NCBI GenBank assembly: GCA_036520135.1
Contig: DATDKF010000260.1
Span: 1 to 9,405 of the forward strand
Origin: DASSUW01 sp036520135
Lineage (GTDB): Bacteria; Actinomycetota; Thermoleophilia; Solirubrobacterales; Solirubrobacteraceae
Reading direction: 5' to 3'
DNA: 9,405 nt
Both the position numbers and the translations under genes were made by a program. This document shows positions 5,485-9,405 of the stretch, in pieces. The notes beneath the pieces were generated by a model. It did no database searches, was not told where the DNA came from, and saw only the letters and a list, made by a program, of their open reading frames with translations. Numbering within the stretch: position 1 is the stretch's first letter; every line of letters starts with the position of its first letter.

Positions 5485-6230
5485 CGATTGATCATCCGCA
5501 CGTTGAGGGCGAGCATGATCGCGCCGAGCACGGCGACGACGAGGAAGCCGTAGGCGATCTTGCTCCACACGAGGTCCTCGAGGATGAGCGAGCGCAGCGC
5601 CTCCATCACGTAGGTGACGGGGTTGAACGTCGCCGCGATCTCCATCGGCCGGGTCAGCAGGTCGCGCGGCACGAAGTTCGGCGTGAGGAACAGCAGCGGG
5701 AAGAAGATCAGCCCGCCGGAGTTGGTCGCCGCGGCGCTGCGCGTCTTCATCGCGATCAGCTGCATGAAGCCGACGAACACGCACGCCCACAGCGCAGTCA
5801 GCAGGACGAGCAGCAGGAAGCCGAGCACGCCGCTGGCGATCGAGATGCCGAAGATGATGCCGAGCACGACGATCAGCGTCGAGATCAGCACGCCCTTGGC
5901 GAACTCGGCGATCAGGCGCCCGAGCACGAGCGCCGTGCGCGAGATCGGCGCCGCGCGCAGCTTGTCGAAGTAGCCGCCCTCGATGTCCTCGACCAGGAAC
6001 AGCGCGGCGGTGCCGAACGACGCCGCGAGCAGCAGCGAGCTGGGCAGCTGGAACGCGCCGTAGCCCTGGCCGTGCAGGAAGTCGGTCGTCTCGCCCGGGA
6101 AGATCTTCGCGGCCTGGCCGACGTTGACGACCAGGAAGAAGAGCGGGATGAACAGCGTCGGGAACAGCGCCTCGGGGGTCCGCCAGCCCTCGCGGAGCGC
6201 GCGCTGCCCGAGCAGCCAGGCCTGCGCCAT
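5475..6230 (-). CDS. ABC-2 type exporter permease (DrrB-like)
   Basis: The 251-residue integral membrane protein has about six hydrophobic helices, near residues 21-38, 61-80, 108-128, 133-160, 172-187 and 226-243. The stretch EDIEGGYFDKLRAAPISR (81-98) between helices 2 and 3 is the cytoplasmic segment typical of ABC-2 permeases that couples to the ATPase, and FNPVTYVMEALR (202-213) is the conserved motif before the last helix. It should form the transmembrane dimer of a drug, lipid or polymer exporter. Its ATG shares one base with the TGA of the ATPase gene (TGATG), a sign of translational coupling. The stop overlaps the convergent NTF2-like gene by 10 bp. The substrate is unknown. Confidence 0.92.
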   Translation of the reverse strand: MAQAWLLGQRALREGWRTPEALFPTLFIPLFFLVVNVGQAAKIFPGETTDFLHGQGYGAFQLPSSLLLAASFGTAALFLVEDIEGGYFDKLRAAPISRTALVLGRLIAEFAKGVLISTLIVVLGIIFGISIASGVLGFLLLVLLTALWACVFVGFMQLIAMKTRSAAATNSGGLIFFPLLFLTPNFVPRDLLTRPMEIAATFNPVTYVMEALRSLILEDLVWSKIAYGFLVVAVLGAIMLALNVRMINRYD

Positions 6231-7036
6231 CACGCCACCTCCTGCACGTCGCCGGCGACGCGGCTGCGGGTGCGGCCCGTCGCGTCGAGGAACACGTCGT
6301 CGAGCGTCGGGTCGCTGCTGAGCCCCTGGCGCTCGCGCAGGTCGGCCTTGAGCTGGGCGGGCGTGCCCTCGCGCACGATCAGGCCGTCGTCGATGATCGC
6401 CAGCCGATCGCACAGCTGGTCGGCCTCCTCGAGGTACTGCGTGGTGAGGAAGACCGTCGTGCCGCGCTCGTTGATGCGCCGCACCTCGTCCCACACCGTG
6501 AGCCGGCTCGCGGGGTCGAGCCCCGTGGTCGGCTCGTCCAGGAACAGCACCTCGGGCCGGTGGACGAGCGCAGACGCGAGGTCGAGCCGGCGCTTCATGC
6601 CGCCGGAGTAGCCCTTGATGCGGCGGTCGGCCGCGTCCTCGAGCTCGACGAGCTCGAGCAGCTCCTCGGCGCGCCGGGCGGCCTCGGACGGCGAGACGCC
6701 GAACAGTCGGGCCTGCAGGACCAGCAGCTCGCGGCCGGTCTGCCGCGGGTCGAGCCCGGCCTCCTGCAGCGCGACGCCGATCCGGTGGCGAACCGCGTCG
6801 GGCTCCCGGGCGACGTCCAGGCCGGCGACGTGGGCGGAGCCCGCGGTGATCGAGAGCAGCGTGGTGAGCATGCGCACGGTCGTGGACTTGCCGGCGCCGT
6901 TGGGGCCGAGGAACCCGAACACCTCGCCGGCGTCGACCCGCAGGTCGACGCCCCGCACGGCCTCGATGTCGTCGTAGTGCTTGACCAGCCCCTGGGCGTC
7001 GACCGCGGCCGGACCGGTGTTGTTCGTTGCGCTCAT
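6230..7036 (-). CDS. ABC exporter ATP-binding protein (DrrA-type)
   Basis: The 268-residue nucleotide-binding subunit has Walker A GPNGAGKST (44-52), Q-loop Gln91, signature YSGGMKRR (143-150), Walker B VLFLDEPT (163-170, with catalytic Glu168) and D-loop GLDPASR (172-178). The H-loop reads TTQYLEEAD with Gln200 where most ABC ATPases have His; this substitution and the C-terminal PTLDDVFLDATGR box (243-255) are hallmarks of the DrrA daunorubicin-resistance branch. It powers the adjacent permease. ATG 7036 is used because the protein N-terminus fits the family there. The open frame extends to 7081, but that extension is arginine-rich and has no homology-like features. No Shine-Dalgarno motif is seen; a possible TACTTT -10 lies 11 nt upstream. 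Resistance to or export of a hydrophobic compound is plausible, but the actual substrate is unknown. Confidence 0.95.
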   Translation of the reverse strand: MSATNNTGPAAVDAQGLVKHYDDIEAVRGVDLRVDAGEVFGFLGPNGAGKSTTVRMLTTLLSITAGSAHVAGLDVAREPDAVRHRIGVALQEAGLDPRQTGRELLVLQARLFGVSPSEAARRAEELLELVELEDAADRRIKGYSGGMKRRLDLASALVHRPEVLFLDEPTTGLDPASRLTVWDEVRRINERGTTVFLTTQYLEEADQLCDRLAIIDDGLIVREGTPAQLKADLRERQGLSSDPTLDDVFLDATGRTRSRVAGDVQEVA

Positions 7037-7041
7037 ACGGA

Positions 7042-7101
7042 CGGCGGAAAGTAGCGATCCGGCAGGACGCCGTCTTCTCAAAACCTGCTGTCCTTCCGCC
7101 G
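7042..7101. repeat. Nested inverted repeats in the exporter/HhH divergent gap
   Basis: The 65-bp gap between the divergent starts holds outer arms CGGCGGAA (7042-7049) and TTCCGCCG (7094-7101), middle arms GCAGG (7062-7066) and CCTGC (7084-7088), and a 9-bp palindrome GACGCCGTC (7066-7074). These could be operator sites or RNA structure. In GC-rich DNA some such pairing is expected by chance. Confidence 0.3.
7048..7076 (-). promoter_or_regulatory. Candidate promoter of the ABC exporter operon
   Basis: Minus-strand TACTTT (7053-7048) resembles a -10 hexamer, and AAGACG (7076-7071), sharing GAC with TTGACA, lies 17 nt further upstream. The -10 is 11 nt from the ATG at 7036, which would leave a leader of only a few bases. 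The match is modest. Confidence 0.3.
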
Positions 7102-7605
7102 GTGCAGCTCCAGTTCGACCCCGCCGAGATCCGCTCCCTGGCCGCCCGCTTCCCCACGGGCGACGACTCGCGCGTGGCCGCGCTTGGCGCCGGCGCAGCG
7201 CGGCGCGGGTACTACACGCGCGGCGAGTTCCTCGCGCTGTGCGGGTGGAAGTCGCCGCGCTCGCGCCCGCTCGTCGCCCGGAACTCGCGCGCCGCCGTGA
7301 CGCGGGCCACGCGCCGCGCGCTGGCGGGCACCGAGCAGGAGCGGATCGAGGCGCTGCTGTCGCTGCGGGGCGTCGGCTTCCCCACCGCGTCGGTGCTCCT
7401 GCACTTCGCGGACCCCGCCGCCTACCCGATCCTCGACGTGCGGGCGCTCGAGGCGCTGGGCGTGACGCGCTCGAGCTACACGATCCCGTTCTGGCTCGAG
7501 TACCTGGCGACGTGCCGTGCGCTCGCCGCGGCGCACGGCGTGTCGCTGCGCACGCTCGACAAGGCGCTGTGGCAGTACTCGAAGGATCTCGCCTCGTCCG
7601 GGTGA
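7102..7605 (+). CDS. Small helix-hairpin-helix, DNA glycosylase-like protein of unknown function
   Basis: The product has 167 residues and is highly helical. Residues 84-101 read ALLSLRGVGFPTASVLLH, the shape of an HhH motif (LxGVGxxTA), and are followed by YPILDVRALEALG (108-120). In HhH-GPD base-excision enzymes such as endonuclease III, AlkA and MutY, the hairpin is followed by a catalytic Asp, and Asp112 sits in the matching place. The Lys used by bifunctional glycosylase-lyases is replaced by Pro94, as expected for a monofunctional enzyme if it is one. The protein is much shorter than standard glycosylases (about 210-290 residues), has no FeS cysteines and only two cysteines in all (47 and 138), so catalysis is uncertain. 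GTG 7102 is the first plausible start; upstream in-frame sequence overlaps the exporter gene on the other strand. No ribosome binding site is visible. It is followed closely by the YrhK-like gene. Confidence 0.62.
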   Translation: MQLQFDPAEIRSLAARFPTGDDSRVAALGAGAARRGYYTRGEFLALCGWKSPRSRPLVARNSRAAVTRATRRALAGTEQERIEALLSLRGVGFPTASVLLHFADPAAYPILDVRALEALGVTRSSYTIPFWLEYLATCRALAAAHGVSLRTLDKALWQYSKDLASSG

Positions 7606-7640
7606 GGCGGGGCCGCCGCCGGCGTGATCAGCTGGCGGCG

Positions 7641-8243
7641 ATGACGCGCGAGCGCTGGATGGCATCGTTCTTCGCGACCGGGTCGCTGTGCTTCCTCGTC
7701 GGCCCGTTCCCGGGCTACGCGCAGCTCGTCGGCGCCGAGGCCGACGCGCTCACGTTCTTCGTCGGCTCGATCCTCTTCACCGCCGGCGGCGCGCTGCAGG
7801 TGTCGCTGGCCTGGCACGAGCGCGGCAGCGCGGCGTGGTGGGCCGCGACGATCCAGTCCGCCGGCACGCTGTTCTTCAACGCCACGACGTACCAGGCGCT
7901 GCACACGTCGGTCTCGAACGCCGACTACGACCGGCTGGTGTGGCGGCCGGACGCACTCGGCTCGGTCTGCTTCCTCGTCTCCGGGGTGATCGCGTACCGC
8001 GCGCGGCGGCCCGGCGACGGCTGGCCGCCCGCGGTCAACCTGCTCGGCTGCGTCTTCTTCGGGATCTCGGCGGTCGCCGGCTACGTGGTCCCGTCGCACG
8101 GCTCGATCCTCGATCTCGCCGCCGCGAACTGGAACACCGGCCTCGGGGCGGCGTGCTTCCTCGCCTGCGCGCTCGACACGCTGCGCGCTAAACCGTCGCC
8201 GGCTCCTCCACGCGCCGCGGGAGCAGCGTCTCGCGCGCGATGA
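7641..8243 (+). CDS. YrhK-like six-helix membrane protein, function unknown
   Basis: The 200-residue protein has about six hydrophobic segments, near 8-29, 35-57, 66-84, 104-120, 131-150 and 160-180, arranged as repeated helical pairs of similar character (GSLCFLVG, GSILFTAGG, GSVCFLVSG, GCVFFGIS). The block LVWRPDALGSVCFLV (99-113) and this internal repetition fit YrhK-domain proteins, a family without a known role; the assignment is from memory of the family pattern. ATG 7641 starts the protein just before the first helix. A GTG at 7602 that overlaps the preceding stop as GTGA is also in frame and would add 13 basic, hydrophilic residues. The Pro/Ala/Arg-rich tail from about 183 lies in a 56-bp convergent overlap with the acyl-CoA dehydrogenase gene and looks non-conserved. 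Confidence 0.68.
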   Translation: MTRERWMASFFATGSLCFLVGPFPGYAQLVGAEADALTFFVGSILFTAGGALQVSLAWHERGSAAWWAATIQSAGTLFFNATTYQALHTSVSNADYDRLVWRPDALGSVCFLVSGVIAYRARRPGDGWPPAVNLLGCVFFGISAVAGYVVPSHGSILDLAAANWNTGLGAACFLACALDTLRAKPSPAPPRAAGAASRAR

Positions 8244-9354
8244 CGAGCCGCTGGATCTGCGACGTGCCCTCGTAGAGCTGCATGATCTTCGCGTCGCGCA
8301 TCAGCTTCTCGACCGGGTAGTCCTTGATGAAGCCGTAGCCGCCGTAGACCTGCACCGCGTCGGTGGCGACCTCCATCGCGCTGTCAGCGGCGAACCGCTT
8401 CGCGTGCGAGGACTCGATCGTGTTGCGGCGACCCTGGTCGAGCAGGGCGGCCGACTGCCAGGTGGCGAGGCGCGAGAGGTGCACCTTCGTCGCCATGTCG
8501 GCGATCATGAACTGGATCGCCTGGTGCATCGCGATCGGCACGCCGAACTGGATGCGCTCCTTCGAGTAGTTCGTCGCGAACTCGAAGGCGGCGCGCGCGA
8601 TGCCGGTGGCCATGGCCGCCACGCCGGGGCGCGTGCGGTCCAGCGTCATCATCGCGATCTTGAAGCCCTTGTTCTCCTCGCCGATCAGGTGGTCGGCCGG
8701 GATCTCGGTGTCGTTGAAGGTGATGGTCGCGGTGTTGGACGCCCGCTGGCCCATCTTGTCCTCCTTCTTGTCCACCGTGACCGTGTCGTCACGGGGCACC
8801 ACGAAGGCGGAGATCCCGCGGTGGCCGGCGTCCTTGTCGGTCTTGGCGTAGACCGAGAACCAGTCCGCGTAGCCGCCGTTGGTGATGAAGCACTTGGACC
8901 CGTTGATGACGTACTTGTCGCCCTTGCGGACCGCCGTCGTGCGCATGCCCGAGACGTCCGAGCCGGCGTCGGGCTCGGTCAGGCAGAATGACGCCAGCGT
9001 GAACTCCTCGGTCAACATGCCGAGGTAGCGCTTCTTGAGCTCCTCGGAGCCGCCCAGCGCGAGCGGCGCCGACGCGAGGCCGTTGGCGCCGAGCGACGTG
9101 GCGATGCCCGAGCAGCCCCAGGAGAGCTCCTCCTCGATCAGCGTGCCCTCGAAGTAGGAGGCGCCCGCGCCGCCGTACTGCTCCGGGACGTGGGAGTTCA
9201 TGAGGCCGAGCTCCCAGCCCTTCTTGAGGATCTCCTCGGGCCAGTCGCCGTCCTTGTCGTACTCCCAGGCCCGCGGCCGGATCTCCTTCGCCGCGAAGTC
9301 GTGCGCCATCTCGCGCAGCGCCTTCTGCTCGTCGGTCAGCGTGAAATCGACCAT
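8188..9354 (-). CDS. Acyl-CoA dehydrogenase
   Basis: The 388-residue FAD enzyme introduces the trans-2 double bond into acyl-CoA, the first step of beta-oxidation or branched acyl-CoA breakdown, passing electrons to electron-transfer flavoprotein. Length and order (N-terminal helical, middle beta, C-terminal helical) are standard. ACAD signature 1 is at 125-136 (LTEPDAGSDVSG) and signature 2 at 335-354 (QVYGGYGFIKDYPVEKLMRD). The catalytic base is Glu362 in YEGTSQIQR, the short/medium-chain position rather than the isovaleryl-type one. The start at ATG 9354 is supported by AAGGAG 5 nt upstream. The TAG lies inside the convergent YrhK-like gene. Chain-length preference is not readable. Its product is the substrate of the hydratase at 218-1336, which is on the same strand but about 7 kb downstream. 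Confidence 0.97.
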   Translation of the reverse strand: MVDFTLTDEQKALREMAHDFAAKEIRPRAWEYDKDGDWPEEILKKGWELGLMNSHVPEQYGGAGASYFEGTLIEEELSWGCSGIATSLGANGLASAPLALGGSEELKKRYLGMLTEEFTLASFCLTEPDAGSDVSGMRTTAVRKGDKYVINGSKCFITNGGYADWFSVYAKTDKDAGHRGISAFVVPRDDTVTVDKKEDKMGQRASNTATITFNDTEIPADHLIGEENKGFKIAMMTLDRTRPGVAAMATGIARAAFEFATNYSKERIQFGVPIAMHQAIQFMIADMATKVHLSRLATWQSAALLDQGRRNTIESSHAKRFAADSAMEVATDAVQVYGGYGFIKDYPVEKLMRDAKIMQLYEGTSQIQRLVIARETLLPRRVEEPATV

Positions 9355-9359
9355 CGGTG

Positions 9360-9365
9360 CTCCTT
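9360..9365 (-). promoter_or_regulatory. Shine-Dalgarno AAGGAG for the acyl-CoA dehydrogenase gene
   Basis: A canonical AAGGAG lies 5 nt before the ATG at 9354 and fixes the start. The remaining bases to the window edge (9366-9405) hold no promoter I can defend. One minus-strand frame is open from the edge and stops just inside the dehydrogenase gene, so an upstream operon gene may end here, but the stretch is too short to identify. Confidence 0.8.
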
Positions 9366-9405
9366 GAAGGCGGCGCCCGCGACGGGGTCCGGCACGGGAG
9401 TCGCA

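Noticed and set aside
4621..5790. Minus-strand open frame of 389 codons across the globin and NTF2-like genes
   Set aside because: Low-complexity Arg/Asp/Ala translation with no recognisable domain; it crosses two well-supported plus-strand genes and a promoter.
5277..6611. Plus-strand open frame of 444 codons across the ABC exporter genes
   Set aside because: Composition is Arg/Glu/Gln/Asp-rich nonsense typical of an antisense shadow; both exporter subunits on the minus strand have full family motifs.
5475..7157. One long 560-codon minus-strand protein covering the exporter region
   Set aside because: Only its last 251 codons (the permease from ATG 6230) look like protein. The upstream part is an out-of-frame Arg-rich shadow of the ATPase gene, which lies in another frame.
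1..9405. Mobile element, CRISPR, tRNA or defence-system content
   Set aside because: No transposase, integrase, repeat-spacer pattern, tRNA-like cloverleaf or defence domain was seen in either strand; gene content is metabolic, regulatory and transport.

Overview
The window is very GC-rich, tightly packed bacterial DNA with many GTG starts, short or absent 5' leaders, and genes that abut or overlap. Content and style (acyl-CoA dehydrogenase, split 3-hydroxyacyl-CoA dehydrogenase/enoyl-CoA hydratase, DrrA-type ABC exporter, ArsR-AHSA1 pair, YrhK-like membrane protein, single-domain globin) suggest an actinomycetote, possibly of the Thermoleophilia/Solirubrobacterales type. That placement is an inference from gene content, not a phylogenetic result. 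No tRNA, rRNA, CRISPR array, insertion sequence or prophage gene was seen, and no gene-free stretch exceeds 300 bases.

Layout. (1) Bases 1-2670, minus strand: a compact operon read as SRPBCC protein, 3-hydroxyacyl-CoA dehydrogenase, a second 3HCDH C-terminal domain fused to enoyl-CoA hydratase, then a sirtuin running off the left edge. The last three are joined by a 19-nt gap, a 14-nt overlap and a GTGA overlap. This is beta-oxidation chemistry coupled to a protein deacylase. (2) Bases 2685-3782, plus strand: an M20 metallopeptidase/deacylase that diverges from the SRPBCC gene with only 14 bp between the two GTG starts. (3) Bases 3784-4612, minus strand: an ArsR repressor followed by an overlapping AHSA1/SRPBCC protein. 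Upstream lies a near-consensus promoter whose spacer is filled by a 22-bp near-palindrome. (4) Bases 4690-5484, plus strand: a single-domain haemoglobin and an NTF2-like protein. (5) Bases 5475-7036, minus strand: a DrrA/DrrB-type ABC exporter, ATPase then permease. (6) Bases 7102-8243, plus strand: a small helix-hairpin-helix (DNA glycosylase-like) protein of unknown function and a six-helix YrhK-like membrane protein. (7) Bases 8188-9354, minus strand: an acyl-CoA dehydrogenase, the first step of beta-oxidation, which overlaps the end of the membrane protein gene by 56 bp.

How it fits together: the acyl-CoA dehydrogenase and the hydratase/dehydrogenase pair would cover three of the four beta-oxidation steps, although about 6 kb of unrelated cassettes separates them. 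No thiolase is visible. The strongest non-coding signals are the arsR promoter/operator, which places the transcription start at the ATG (leaderless mRNA), and the short symmetric element between the divergent GTG starts at 2670 and 2685, which may be a bidirectional leaderless promoter. I found no convincing entirely new multi-gene system. The least understood genes are the helix-hairpin-helix protein at 7102 and the YrhK-like protein at 7641.
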